Shown: positions 1-8,589 of the stretch, one piece after another | Layout of the letters: the number at the start of each line of letters is the position of its first letter | How positions within the stretch are numbered: the stretch's first letter is position 1 | NCBI RefSeq assembly: GCF_029667115.1 | Contig: NZ_JARUIU010000001.1 | Span: 558,001-622,000 of the forward strand | DNA length: 64,000 nt | Origin: Jeotgalibacillus sp. ET6 | Lineage (GTDB): Bacteria > Bacillota > Bacilli > Bacillales > Jeotgalibacillaceae | Direction of reading: 5' to 3' | Program-made: the position numbers and the translations under genes | Notes under the pieces: model-generated | What the model was told of the DNA's origin: nothing | The model's input: the letters and a program-made list of their open reading frames with translations, nothing else | The model's database searches: none

Positions 1-193
1 ACCGGTTCGCTGCGCTTCATGTGGATACTTTCTGCAGGGACAGCACCGAGCTTTTTAGGGCGTCGCCCTATAATGTCTCAGCTTGCCGTCAAATCCTGAT
101 TGGGCCGCCGCCTTCTGCTGCGTTCACCTCTTATTATTTATAAATACTGCCTCGTTTTTTTAAAACAATTTTTAGTTTTAACCCCGGCCTCTT
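1..193 (-). repeat. Dispersed 3'-end repeat, copy R1 (cut by window edge)
   Basis: This is a diverged copy of the ~220-bp repeat best preserved at 42067-42288. Read on the minus strand it begins just after the ypdA stop codon and runs out of the window, so the distal terminator hairpin is not visible. The internal hairpin is present: TAGGGC at 56-61 pairs with GCCCTA at 65-70 around a 3-nt loop. That pair differs from the pair in other copies but keeps the pairing. Confidence 0.85.
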
Positions 194-197
194 AATA

Positions 198-1160
198 TTA
201 TTTCTTTGCGGTGACCGCATCCGCTATTTGTTCTCCATGAAAACGGCCATTTTCAATAAAAATTTCATTTGCATTATTTCCAGCAGCAATTACACCGGCA
301 ATATAAATGCCCTCGACGTTTGTTTCCATCGTTTCCGGGTGATAAATGGGCCTGCCGGAGCATTCATCTATCCGTACGCCTATGTTTTTCAAAAAGGCAT
401 GATCCGGGTGATATCCGATCATTGCAAAAACAAAGTCATTCTTAACAGAGAACAGTTCTCCATTTTTCGAGTATTCAATCGATTTTTCATTGATCCTGGT
501 GACCGATGCATCAAAATGCATGTCCACAGATTGATTTTTGATCAACCCTTCGAACTGCGGCAATATCCACGGTTTTATGCTGGGAGAGTAGTCACTCCCT
601 CTATAAAATACCGAAACTCTCGCTCCCGCTTTTTCAAGTTCGATGGCAGCATCAACAGCCGAATTTTTTCCCCCGATAATAGCTACGTCCATATCGAAGT
701 AAGGATGCGCCTCTTTAAAATAGTGGTGAACTTTAGACAGTTTTGCTCCAGGCACCTTAAGCTCATTCGGGTGATCATAATAACCGGTTGCAATCACAAT
801 ATGTTCAGCCGTGTAGGACTGCTTTGCAGTAGTTACGAGGAATTTCCCGTCCGTTTTTTCAATCGACTTTACTTCTTCAAAACGGTTAACCGGAAGATCC
901 ATTTGCTTCACTACTTCTCTGTAATATACGAGAGCCTGGTTTCTTTTTGGTTTATGATCCTCAATTATAAAAGGCACTTCGCCGATTGCGAGTTTTTCAC
1001 TGGATGAAAAAAACGTTTGATGTGTCGGGTAATGATAAATGGTATTCACAATATTACCCTTTTCAATGATAAGCGCATCAATGCCCTTTTTATGCAATGC
1101 AATTGAAGCGGCCAGGCCGCACGGGCCTCCCCCAACAATAATGACTTCCCTATGCTCCAT
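198..1160 (-). CDS. ypdA: YpdA/Bdr bacillithiol disulfide reductase (FAD/NADPH)
   Basis: 320-residue flavoprotein of the YpdA/Bdr family, which recycles oxidised bacillithiol (BSSB) with NADPH. The N-terminal FAD-binding motif GGGPCGL includes Cys14, the residue reported as essential in the family. A second dinucleotide motif (IIGGKNSA, about residue 160) fits NADPH binding, and a C-terminal FAD segment (GIYIAGVIAAG) is present. There is no CxxC pair of the thioredoxin-reductase kind. The ATG has an AGGAGTG ribosome site. In Bacillus this gene also lies near the ypb genes. It implies that the organism makes bacillithiol. Assignment rests on motifs and overall resemblance. Confidence 0.9.
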   Translation of the reverse strand: MEHREVIIVGGGPCGLAASIALHKKGIDALIIEKGNIVNTIYHYPTHQTFFSSSEKLAIGEVPFIIEDHKPKRNQALVYYREVVKQMDLPVNRFEEVKSIEKTDGKFLVTTAKQSYTAEHIVIATGYYDHPNELKVPGAKLSKVHHYFKEAHPYFDMDVAIIGGKNSAVDAAIELEKAGARVSVFYRGSDYSPSIKPWILPQFEGLIKNQSVDMHFDASVTRINEKSIEYSKNGELFSVKNDFVFAMIGYHPDHAFLKNIGVRIDECSGRPIYHPETMETNVEGIYIAGVIAAGNNANEIFIENGRFHGEQIADAVTAKK

Positions 1161-1288
1161 TATGCGTCACTCCTGCCCATGGTACGATCTTATAGAAAAA
1201 ACCCCATATCTTTATTTATGATAGGGGATTTTGAAAAGCATTTCAATGATCTTGATTTAAATGAATGAATGGAAGAATGAATCCATGG

Positions 1289-2197
1289 CTACAAGTGAAT
1301 TTTTGTAGAAAGCCAGTTGTCCCATTCTTCTTTTGACCTGCCAACGAGGTGGTTTTCGTATGTCAGCTGGTCTTTTTGAGACAGAAAATCAACAGCATGG
1401 CCTCCAATACCCACAAATAATTCCGGTCGATTAGCAGAAAGTCTGTTGATTAATTCAAACGCAGCCTCAAGGTTTTCCTGAAGTGTACATGAAAGAAACA
1501 GAAATTTAGGATTTACTGTATCAAGAACAACCTCAATATCGCCTTTTTTTATGCTTGCACCAAGATAAATGACTTCAAACCCTTTTCTTCGGACATACAA
1601 GGTAAAGATTAATAACCCCAGTTCATGCCATTCTCCCGGTGCGCACACGGCTACAACCTTTGGCAGAAGCTCATTGTGCGGAAATGAGTGCATCAGAATT
1701 CCAATTCTGGAGCGGAGAATGGAAGTGGCAAAATGCTCATGAGCCGTAGTGATCTGTCCAGTCTCCCACTGCTCTCCAATTCTGATAAGAACAGTGCCTA
1801 AAATGTCAATAAGTACTTTATCTATTGTATAAAGTGAAAAAGCCTGATTTATTAAATCATGAGCCTTATTTTCTTCAAAATTTAACAGGGCTGCAACCAA
1901 ATCATCCTGGAAATTTATGATTCTGTCTTTAGGACCTTCCAATGTTTCCTTAGGCTGTTTAACATCCTGTTTTTCAAGCAGTGTAACTGCCTGGCTGATG
2001 GTGAACCCTGAGTTGATTTTTTGAACCAGCCACTTTAACTTTTTCACGTGTTCATCTGTATAAAGTCTGTGACCGGAATCATTTCGCACAGGCTCGATGA
2101 TTTTATATCTTCTTTCCCACGCACGCATTGTGCCTGGCTGTATACCGACCATTGTGGAGACAGCTTTAATATTGTACTTGCCTTCTTCATTATTCAT
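1289..2197 (-). CDS. litR: LitR/CarH-type B12-dependent MerR photoreceptor regulator
   Basis: 302 residues. An N-terminal MerR winged-helix domain (residues 1-75, with AWERRY) is followed by a helical cap (about 95-175) and a Rossmann B12-binding domain (180-300). The residues that define adenosylcobalamin photoreceptors are visible: Trp144, Glu154-His155 (spacing as in Thermus CarH W131/E141/H142) and lower axial ligand His191 in an ExHxxG motif. In CarH/LitR, dark AdoCbl-bound tetramers bind DNA and light breaks them up. The start is the ATG at 2197, preceded by GGAGG; a longer 17-residue extension has no ribosome site. A sigma-A promoter and a perfect dyad lie upstream. The target genes are unknown, since no carotenoid biosynthesis operon is visible. 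Confidence 0.88.
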   Translation of the reverse strand: MNNEEGKYNIKAVSTMVGIQPGTMRAWERRYKIIEPVRNDSGHRLYTDEHVKKLKWLVQKINSGFTISQAVTLLEKQDVKQPKETLEGPKDRIINFQDDLVAALLNFEENKAHDLINQAFSLYTIDKVLIDILGTVLIRIGEQWETGQITTAHEHFATSILRSRIGILMHSFPHNELLPKVVAVCAPGEWHELGLLIFTLYVRRKGFEVIYLGASIKKGDIEVVLDTVNPKFLFLSCTLQENLEAAFELINRLSANRPELFVGIGGHAVDFLSQKDQLTYENHLVGRSKEEWDNWLSTKIHL

Positions 2198-2234
2198 TAC
2201 ATTTGCCCTCCTGCGGCTATGATCGTTCTTCCAA

Positions 2235-2263
2235 ATTATATCTCTCAATTAATTTTGTGTAAA
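2235..2263 (-). promoter_or_regulatory. Sigma-A promoter of litR
   Basis: On the minus strand, TTTACA (2258-2263) is separated by exactly 17 bp from a perfect TATAAT (2235-2240). It lies 40-65 bp upstream of the litR start codon. Confidence 0.8.
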
Positions 2264-2265
2264 CT

Positions 2266-2284
2266 TTGTATAGGTTTTATACAA
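2266..2284. promoter_or_regulatory. 19-bp perfect dyad, probable LitR operator
   Basis: TTGTATA-N5-TATACAA is a perfect inverted repeat that abuts the -35 box of the litR promoter. Its right end reaches the last codons of the upstream gene (stop at 2277). The position and symmetry suit binding by a MerR-family LitR dimer or tetramer, implying autoregulation. This is inferred from sequence only. Confidence 0.6.
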
Positions 2285-3053
2285 CGCTTCCGTTTTTTGG
2301 GGCTAGAGATATATGATGAGTTTCAGATTTAGCACCCAGCCGCAAAGGAATAAATGTCGTTCCAAAGCCATTACTAATCAGCTGATAGGTTGAATTTACT
2401 TTCTTCAGGGAGCCGTTTTCATATGGACCTGCTCCAAATAGGCGTATTTGTCCTCCGTGGGTATGACCGCTTAAAACTAAATCAATTCTTTTATTCACAT
2501 GGGCCAGCTTATCGATAACCACTGGTTCATGACTTACTAAAACAATCGGATCTGATGTATGAACCATTTGGAGTGTTTTCTGTACATCGTCTTTTTGATA
2601 ACTGATATCACCAACACCCGCAATCCATAGGCCATGATCGTTTTCAATTTGCAGCTTAATTGCTTTATTTTCAAGGATTGTAACATTATTTGCACGCAAT
2701 AACTGATTCAGCTTTTTCAAATCAACCTCTTCATCATTATTTCCGTAAACAAAATAAACCGGTCCGAGCTTTGATAGTAGTTGAATATTTTTCTCCACTC
2801 TTGAAAAAGGAACGCCTTTCTCAATTAAATCTCCGCCTATGATGACTGCGTCGGCTGATGGTATTGTCTTGATCCAATTAAGGTCAAGGATTCTCCGATG
2901 AATATCGGAAATAAAAAAAAATGAAAATTCTCTTTCTGACTTGTAGTGATCTAATTCAATTTTTGTATAGTTAACATTATTTTCAAATGCTCTTTTCACC
3001 ATCCAGCCAGCCATTAGCAGGAAGGACAAAAGGGTCACTGCCATATATTTCAC
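2277..3053 (-). CDS. ypbG: YpbG-type membrane-anchored metallophosphoesterase
   Basis: 258-residue calcineurin-like phosphoesterase. A short N-terminal membrane helix (about residues 4-21) is followed by metal-binding motifs in order: SDIH, GGDLIEKG, YGNNDE (GNHD block), VSHEP and GHTHGGQ. These support a two-metal phosphoesterase domain anchored to the membrane. The substrate is unknown. The GTG at 3053 is preferred because GGAGG lies 9 nt upstream; the ATG 33 nt further upstream has no ribosome site. In Bacillus the homologue sits in the same ypb cluster. The gene ends inside the litR control region, so readthrough could influence litR. Confidence 0.8.
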   Translation of the reverse strand: MKYMAVTLLSFLLMAGWMVKRAFENNVNYTKIELDHYKSEREFSFFFISDIHRRILDLNWIKTIPSADAVIIGGDLIEKGVPFSRVEKNIQLLSKLGPVYFVYGNNDEEVDLKKLNQLLRANNVTILENKAIKLQIENDHGLWIAGVGDISYQKDDVQKTLQMVHTSDPIVLVSHEPVVIDKLAHVNKRIDLVLSGHTHGGQIRLFGAGPYENGSLKKVNSTYQLISNGFGTTFIPLRLGAKSETHHISLAPKNGSVV

Positions 3054-3166
3054 TAATAAATTCCTCCATTCTAAAAAAGCCTGCATCTCGTTAAGATGAG
3101 GAGGCCTGGATAACAGCTGCTAACATTTTGTCTTGGTGATCAACTTTCTAAAGCTAAACATAATAG

Positions 3167-3385
3167 GAGCTTGAGACAAAAGTGTCTCAAGCTCTACGAC
3201 CGGTTCACTGCGCTTCAGGCGGACGCGTTCCGCAGGGACGGCGCTGAGCCCTCCTCAGGCTTTGCTTTTCGGGGTCTCAAGCAACCGTCATGTCCTGCTG
3301 GAGCGCCACCTTCCGCTCCGCTCACCTATCACTATTAATAAATATATCTTCTTTTTTAAAATTTTTTGAGTTTTGTCCCAGCCTC
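3167..3385 (-). repeat. Dispersed 3'-end repeat, copy R2
   Basis: A near full-length copy that reads forward on the minus strand, downstream of the CBS-ACT gene. It ends with the hairpin GAGCTTGAGAC/GTCTCAAGCTC at 3167-3194, which can act as a terminator before ypbG. The conserved GAGCGGAGCGG core and the GGGACAAAA-like opposite end are present. Confidence 0.9.
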
Positions 3386-3525
3386 TCAGATCGTTTCGCT
3401 GCGCTTAAAGGGATACGCTTTCCTCCAAAGACAGGGAATTAAGACTTTTTAGTGGCTTACACGATCAAAATACCAAGCTTCCGTGATCTATAAAAACATG
3501 CATTTACAAGTCAAATTCACGTTCC
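3386..3525. repeat. Truncated second repeat fragment, then featureless spacer
   Basis: Positions 3386-3450 resemble the distal third of the same repeat (compare CGCTGCGCTT and CGCTTTCC blocks), as if an older copy were truncated beside R2. From 3450 to 3525 nothing is recognised. Together with R2 this fills the 472-bp gap between ypbG and the CBS-ACT gene. Confidence 0.5.
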
Positions 3526-4158
3526 TTAGTCTTCTTTAATATCTAAAATTCTGAAGCCGGATTTCTCTAATTTTTTAAGAAAACGATCTATATTATCCTT
3601 TTTTTCGATTTTTAATACAATTCTTCTCACCAGCTTATCCGTTTCATCAAACGTTACAAGAGAAATGACGGATTCGTGGAATTGCTGGATAATATCTGCC
3701 AGACGTGAGATTCTTCCCTCTGTTTCAACGGAAGTAAACGCAATCCTGATCCCTTTTCTATGCATTCCAAAAGCACTCTGAAACTGGTTGAAAACATCAT
3801 ATCGCGTGACAATGCCTTTAAAGTCACCTGCTTCGTCTACCACAGATAATAAAGGAAAGTCATTTAATTCAAATAGAGTGGTCTCAAAGATTTCGTCCCC
3901 TTTTAAATATGTATCCTGATGCGTTGCCACATCCAGTGCAGTAAAAGAAGTGTTAAATTCCTGCCGGGATCTTCCGGATTCAAAAAAAGCTTTATAAATA
4001 TGATACCTAGTGGCTATTCCCTCGTATTGAGATCCATTTAAAACCGGAACCCCGTCAATCCCGTGCTCTTCTAGAAGTGTGATTACTTTTTCAATTGTGT
4101 CAGCTGATTGAACTGTAAAGCATTTACTTTCAGGTACCATTGCACTTTTAACAAACAT
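3526..4158 (-). CDS. CBS-pair plus ACT-like domain protein (AcuB-like)
   Basis: 210 residues: two CBS motifs (about residues 5-60 and 75-130, the second containing GIVTRYDVF) followed by a C-terminal ACT-like domain (about 137-208). The order and length match the AcuB family of Bacillus. CBS pairs usually bind adenine nucleotides, and some Firmicute members bind c-di-AMP. The exact ligand and partner cannot be read from sequence. The start is the ATG at 4158 with AGAGGTG 6 nt upstream; a GTG nine bases further upstream overlaps that ribosome site and is unlikely. It is a single gene, bounded downstream by repeat R2. No acetoin catabolic genes are nearby, so a role in acetoin use is not supported. 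Confidence 0.7.
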   Translation of the reverse strand: MFVKSAMVPESKCFTVQSADTIEKVITLLEEHGIDGVPVLNGSQYEGIATRYHIYKAFFESGRSRQEFNTSFTALDVATHQDTYLKGDEIFETTLFELNDFPLLSVVDEAGDFKGIVTRYDVFNQFQSAFGMHRKGIRIAFTSVETEGRISRLADIIQQFHESVISLVTFDETDKLVRRIVLKIEKKDNIDRFLKKLEKSGFRILDIKED

Positions 4159-4243
4159 TGACTTCACCTCTTTTAATTTATAGTACTTTCTTCGCTTTAA
4201 TTCTAATTAAGTCCTTCTTTTTATCATAAACTCGACCAATAAA

Positions 4244-4978
4244 TTATTGAGCGGGAATTTTCAAAACCTGTCCTTCTGAAATTTCATTGCTGCTGAGACC
4301 ATTAAGTTCTTTGATTTTTTCAACCCAGTCACCGCTTCCAAAATAGTTAACGGAAATACGGTATAACGTTTCGCTTGACTGAACTGTGTGAGTAGCAGAA
4401 GAGGTTGTTTCCTCTTCAGGTTCAGCAGCAGGCTCCGCTTGTTCTTCCACAGGTTCTTCTACAGTTTCATCCTTAGGCTCTTGAACTGTTTCTGTCGTTT
4501 CGCTTGTATCCTCTTCCTGCGCTTCACTGCTTTCGCTCTCATTGCCTGCCTGAGAGGTTTCCGCACTTGGCTGAGTTTCTTCGGCTGCTTCCTCTTCTTC
4601 ATCCTCCTCAGCCGCAGTTACAGATGATGGAGATGGGTCTTCAGCCTGAGCATTCTGATTTTCCTGCGTGCCCTGTGCACGCTCAACTTGAACTGTGTTA
4701 TCCCGGTCCATTGTTGCGTTTGTAACTCCACTTTCCGAACTATTAAATGTTAAAGATAGGATGGCAACGGTAACGGGAAGAAGTACGAACAAGCCAACCA
4801 GCACCCTTATGAGTGGAAAAGGTTTTTTTTGTGCAGCTTTCTCTTCTCTTTTCTTCCCGTGCAGCGACAGCCTTGAGGTCTCAGCTCCGCCATCTATTTC
4901 CGAGTGATTATGTTGATCCACTGCACTAATTTCCTGTCGTGTTTTATTTGCCTGATCACGATAAGGATCTCGTTTCAT
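4244..4978 (-). CDS. ypbE: YpbE-type membrane protein with C-terminal LysM domain
   Basis: 244 residues. A basic cytoplasmic N-terminus (1-55) is followed by one transmembrane helix (about 56-77) and a long, low-complexity acidic linker rich in Glu, Ser, Thr and Ala (about 90-195). A single LysM domain (about 197-243, beginning THTVQSSETLYRIS) ends the protein. LysM binds peptidoglycan, so the protein probably bridges membrane and cell wall. The start codon overlaps the end of ypbD by 23 nt and has an AAGGGG ribosome site, indicating translational coupling in a recQ-ypbD-ypbE operon as in B. subtilis. The function is otherwise unknown. Confidence 0.8.
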   Translation of the reverse strand: MKRDPYRDQANKTRQEISAVDQHNHSEIDGGAETSRLSLHGKKREEKAAQKKPFPLIRVLVGLFVLLPVTVAILSLTFNSSESGVTNATMDRDNTVQVERAQGTQENQNAQAEDPSPSSVTAAEEDEEEEAAEETQPSAETSQAGNESESSEAQEEDTSETTETVQEPKDETVEEPVEEQAEPAAEPEEETTSSATHTVQSSETLYRISVNYFGSGDWVEKIKELNGLSSNEISEGQVLKIPAQ

Positions 4979-5573
4979 GTAATTCCCCTTCTTTTCTTTT
5001 TTTATGTTTTGCAGATTGCTGAATATACAGTCCTAAAAATAAATTAACAATAAAATGAAGACAGATGGTTGACCAAATATTATTCGTCCACTCATATATT
5101 CCCCCAATGATCAAACTGAGAATCACAATATTCAGGGTAAGATACCAATGATTTAAATAGCGAAAATGAACAATGGCAAAAAGTAAGCTGGCAAAAAACC
5201 AATTTGTGTTTGTTTGAATAATTCCTCTAAACAACAGTTCCTCTGACAGCGCCACTATCACTGCCAGCCAAAAAAGCTGAGCAGTACTTGCATTTGAAAA
5301 CAATTTCTCATTGATTCCGCCATCATCATAGTAATGACCGGGAAGGGTTTTCATCAGCCAGATGTCTGCTAAAACGATAAGCAGCCCTGCTGTAAGACCA
5401 ATCAGGATGATAGAAGGTGAAAGGTCTGCTATCCCAATCAAAATGGGATCATTTTTAAATAAGAAGCTTCCGAGTAAAAAAGCAGCTGTTAAAAAGAAAA
5501 GCTGAGTTCCAACAACAGAAGCCAGCAGCTGCTTATGCGAAATACGATCAAGTGTTTTTTGTTGACCGGACAT
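4956..5573 (-). CDS. ypbD: YpbD, CPBP-family intramembrane protease
   Basis: 205-residue polytopic membrane protein (about 6 helices) with the CPBP/CAAX-protease signatures: SEELLFRGI (adjacent glutamates and the Arg) and a later FAIVHFRY motif (catalytic His region), plus HFIVN near the end. The family comprises metal-dependent or glutamyl intramembrane proteases related to Rce1, and the substrate is unknown. The start is the ATG at 5573, 7 nt after AAGGAG; a GTG two codons upstream is too near that site. It overlaps the end of recQ by 26 nt and the start of ypbE, so the three genes are probably co-translated. Confidence 0.8.
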   Translation of the reverse strand: MSGQQKTLDRISHKQLLASVVGTQLFFLTAAFLLGSFLFKNDPILIGIADLSPSIILIGLTAGLLIVLADIWLMKTLPGHYYDDGGINEKLFSNASTAQLFWLAVIVALSEELLFRGIIQTNTNWFFASLLFAIVHFRYLNHWYLTLNIVILSLIIGGIYEWTNNIWSTICLHFIVNLFLGLYIQQSAKHKKRKEGELHETRSLS

Positions 5574-7020
5574 TTTCACTCTCCTTAAAGATTGTTGACA
5601 GCCGCTCCTGCCAGGTCAAATGTGTATTTAAAGATTCCTGATTGTCTTTAAATGGATCAAGAGCAAAACCGCAATGATCACAGCAAAGCAGCTGGGGCAC
5701 CGGCTGATCTTCATCAAAACACTGAGTAATTTTCTGTCTCCTGCAGACATCTGCAGTCACATATTCAGTCATTTGAATCATTTTACTTTTCTTTTCTAAA
5801 ATTCGAGTTGAAATCTGTTGATCAACATGGTTAACCCAATTTTTTTTCAAACTGTCTTTTTTAGCGTAATAATGTAAAACTCTGTTTTGAACTTCTGATA
5901 ATCCTATTTGTTCTTCAATCTTCTTGAGATCAGAGGATGTATTATACATTTTTTCAAACTCACTTATTTGACGTATGGATGGTCTTTCAAGTTCCAGTAA
6001 ATTTGTCGTAATTTGTTCATCCTTAGATAAGTATAACAGGATTGACAAACTTTTATTACCGTCACGGCCGGCTCTGCCAATTTCCTGAACAAATGCTTCC
6101 ATGCTCGAGGGCAGATGAAAATGGATAACAGTCCGGATATTCTCTTTGTTAACACCCATTCCAAAAGCACTTGTAGCAAAAATCCAGTCAAGCTGGTCTG
6201 TAATAAACTGCTGCTGAATAAGAATTCGCTGGTCCTGCTCAAGCCCTGCATGATAGCTTGAAATTTTTTTGGAAGTTGTTTGATTCATCTCGCTTGCAAG
6301 TTCATCAGCCAATTTTTTACTTGAAAAGTAGACAATGCCTGGTGATGCAAGCGATTCTATATAGCCCTTTAATTTCAGAACTTTTTCTTTAAAAGTGGAA
6401 AGCTGATCGACCCTCAAAGCAATATTGGGACGGTTGACTGAATAAATCCATTCATTAGGATTGTCCATATTTAAAATTTGACAGATGTCCGCCCGGATTT
6501 TGACTGTAGCGGTTGCAGTTAATGCAAGTGTCACCGGATTTCCTAAATCTTCTTTTATTTTTCCAAGAGTAAGGTAATCAGGCCTGAAATCAGGTCCCCA
6601 TTGTGAAATGCAATGCGCTTCATCCACTACGAACAGATTAATCCTGCAGGATGATAACGCTTCTTTCATTTCCGGGAGATTCAGCATTTCGGGTGAAATA
6701 AAAATAAACCTGTAGTAACGGAGATTTTTAAGTGCCCGTTTTCTTTCTTTAAAAGCTAAAAAGGAATTAAGTGCTATTACTTTCTTTTCCCCTCTGAATT
6801 TTATTTGTTCAACCTGATCCTGCATAAGGGAAAGTAAAGGGGATACGATAAGGACCTGTGATTGAGTAAGATAAGACGGAAACTGATAGCACAAAGATTT
6901 ACCTGAGCCTGTAGGCAGCATAGCTACTGTATCCTTTCCTGCCATAATGCTCTCGACTATTTCTTTTTGACCATCTCTGAAAGACCTGAACCCAAAGTGT
7001 TTAAATAAGGTATCTTCCAT
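5548..7020 (-). CDS. recS: RecQ-family ATP-dependent DNA helicase (RecS type)
   Basis: 490 residues, the short Bacillus RecS form rather than the ~600-residue RecQ with HRDC. Helicase motifs appear in order: motif 0 around FGFRSFRDGQ, Walker A LPTGSGKS (35-42), DEAH box (133-136) within VVDEAHCISQWG, TATAT (about 169), and motif VI QEIGRAGRDG (about 312). A C-terminal zinc-binding cysteine group follows (CRRQKITQC then CCDHCG). There is no HRDC domain. It would unwind 3'-tailed DNA during recombination and fork repair. Its 5' end overlaps the 3' end of ypbB by 64 nt and its 3' end overlaps ypbD, an arrangement like that in B. subtilis. Confidence 0.9.
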   Translation of the reverse strand: MEDTLFKHFGFRSFRDGQKEIVESIMAGKDTVAMLPTGSGKSLCYQFPSYLTQSQVLIVSPLLSLMQDQVEQIKFRGEKKVIALNSFLAFKERKRALKNLRYYRFIFISPEMLNLPEMKEALSSCRINLFVVDEAHCISQWGPDFRPDYLTLGKIKEDLGNPVTLALTATATVKIRADICQILNMDNPNEWIYSVNRPNIALRVDQLSTFKEKVLKLKGYIESLASPGIVYFSSKKLADELASEMNQTTSKKISSYHAGLEQDQRILIQQQFITDQLDWIFATSAFGMGVNKENIRTVIHFHLPSSMEAFVQEIGRAGRDGNKSLSILLYLSKDEQITTNLLELERPSIRQISEFEKMYNTSSDLKKIEEQIGLSEVQNRVLHYYAKKDSLKKNWVNHVDQQISTRILEKKSKMIQMTEYVTADVCRRQKITQCFDEDQPVPQLLCCDHCGFALDPFKDNQESLNTHLTWQERLSTIFKESENVRSTKNT

Positions 7021-8078
7021 TTGCTTTCCATCCTTCCTTTTGATACGAGAACCAGCCTGATTTGGAAAAAGCTTGCATCGGGCACCATTTCTTTTATTTC
7101 TTTTATCCTTTTATTATTTAATTGAGCAGCAGCCTGCCAGATTTCCTCCTGCATACTATGATGCACATAACGGTCTATTGAAAAAGAATGAATCATCAGG
7201 GTAATTTCGATAATATGATCCTCAATCGTGCTCTTCTTTAAATTACGAATACGAGCAATTTGTTCAACAGAGTACGCTTGATTAATGTAAATCAGCGTTT
7301 TTTCAGAGGAAACGGTCAGGACAAATTCCTTTTGTGTAAGATCTTCCTGCATCGAGTAGAGAATGGGATACTTATTCTGATTCTGAATTTCATTGAAAAT
7401 AAAATGAAGACTGTTTAAAAATCGAATATGTACTTCCCAAATATCGATGGAGAAATAGCCGGCTAACTGGTTCGCAGTCATTCCAATAAGCTGATAACCG
7501 GTCATTTGCTGAATGATAAAATCAGGGTGGTCAGGAAACTTTTCTTCCGAACATAGGTCAGTAAGTTCTAAAAATAATCTATTAGTATAATTATTTCTAT
7601 CATTTCCCCATTTTAAAAACACCGATTTGACCCAATGCTGAACTTCCGGATCGCGCTGAACAGGGTAAAAGCGATTTTCTCTGTAAGCATAATTAGACAG
7701 CGACTGCGTTAGCAGCAGCAGTCTCTTCCAAAAAACCGCTGCACGATCATGGTACAGCCAGCCTTTTAAATGATTTGGAAAATGATGAGAATTAAAATAG
7801 TCTTTGAGCGCGTTTTCCCCTTCTTTTGACACATTCCATCTTTGTTCATCCAGCTGTAGTAAGTAATTACTGTGTGCCAGCCGGGCACAGCTTAGATCAA
7901 ACGTTTCTCTGGTTATGTCCGGGAAGATTTGAAAAAAATCCTGGGCTCCATACAAATGACCGTCTTGAATGGTTTGAGAGGTTTTTTTTCCGGATACTAA
8001 ATGAAAGATTGCAGAACGGCTTCGATCTCCATTAAACAATCGAAAACAGACTAATAAGATCGCATCCAGATATGTCAT
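6957..8078 (-). CDS. ypbB: YpbB helix-turn-helix domain protein
   Basis: 373-residue protein of the YpbB family, always found beside recQ in Bacillus. The C-terminal third carries a helix-turn-helix segment of the HTH_40 type (around YSVEQIARIRNLKKSTIEDHI, about residues 278-298), a module also seen at the C-terminus of some RecQ proteins. This suggests it supplies a DNA-binding function to the short RecS helicase. The N-terminal two thirds has no recognised motif. The ATG follows AAAGGAGAG. The 64-nt overlap with recS points to a shared transcript. The helper role is inferred from gene neighbourhood only. Confidence 0.75.
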   Translation of the reverse strand: MTYLDAILLVCFRLFNGDRSRSAIFHLVSGKKTSQTIQDGHLYGAQDFFQIFPDITRETFDLSCARLAHSNYLLQLDEQRWNVSKEGENALKDYFNSHHFPNHLKGWLYHDRAAVFWKRLLLLTQSLSNYAYRENRFYPVQRDPEVQHWVKSVFLKWGNDRNNYTNRLFLELTDLCSEEKFPDHPDFIIQQMTGYQLIGMTANQLAGYFSIDIWEVHIRFLNSLHFIFNEIQNQNKYPILYSMQEDLTQKEFVLTVSSEKTLIYINQAYSVEQIARIRNLKKSTIEDHIIEITLMIHSFSIDRYVHHSMQEEIWQAAAQLNNKRIKEIKEMVPDASFFQIRLVLVSKGRMESKWKIPYLNTLGSGLSEMVKKK

Positions 8079-8211
8079 AGAAGCTCTCCTTTCAAGAAGT
8101 CATTGCTTCATTTTACCATGTTTTTGTCGATCATTGTCCGTTTTCTTTTTGTCGAATCGGGTAAAATTTAAGTATAATGGTGAATCAGAGCTAAGAATAA
8201 ACATCTTTCTA

Positions 8212-8240
8212 TTGAAAAACTTCAATGACATGTTTAGAAT
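8212..8240 (+). promoter_or_regulatory. Probable sigma-A promoter of fer
   Basis: TTGAAA (8212-8217), 17 bp, TAGAAT (8235-8240), about 58 bp upstream of the fer start. A second weaker candidate is TATAAT at about 8173-8178 with TTGTCG 18 bp upstream. Confidence 0.55.
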
Positions 8241-8298
8241 GATACATGATACTTTTTTCTTGTTTTCAGAGGATTTACTGAATTAGGAGGGAATTTAA

Positions 8299-8547
<249 letters not shown>

Positions 8548-8554
8548 ATCATAG

Positions 8555-8589
8555 AAAAAATGCGAAAACCCATGGTTTTCGCATTTTTT
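8555..8589. terminator. Bidirectional terminator between fer and rsiX
   Basis: A 16-bp perfect stem (8555-8570 with 8574-8589), built around TGCGAAAACC/GGTTTTCGCA with A and T tracts on both sides and a 3-nt loop. It serves both convergent genes; its last bases touch the rsiX stop codon. Confidence 0.9.

Noticed and set aside
228-1007. Long plus-strand open frame opposite ypdA
   Set aside because: It is the antisense shadow of ypdA with no ribosome site and no recognisable protein pattern.
4388-4627. Arg/Phe-rich frame opposite the acidic linker of ypbE
   Set aside because: The complement of acidic low-complexity codons gives such frames by chance.
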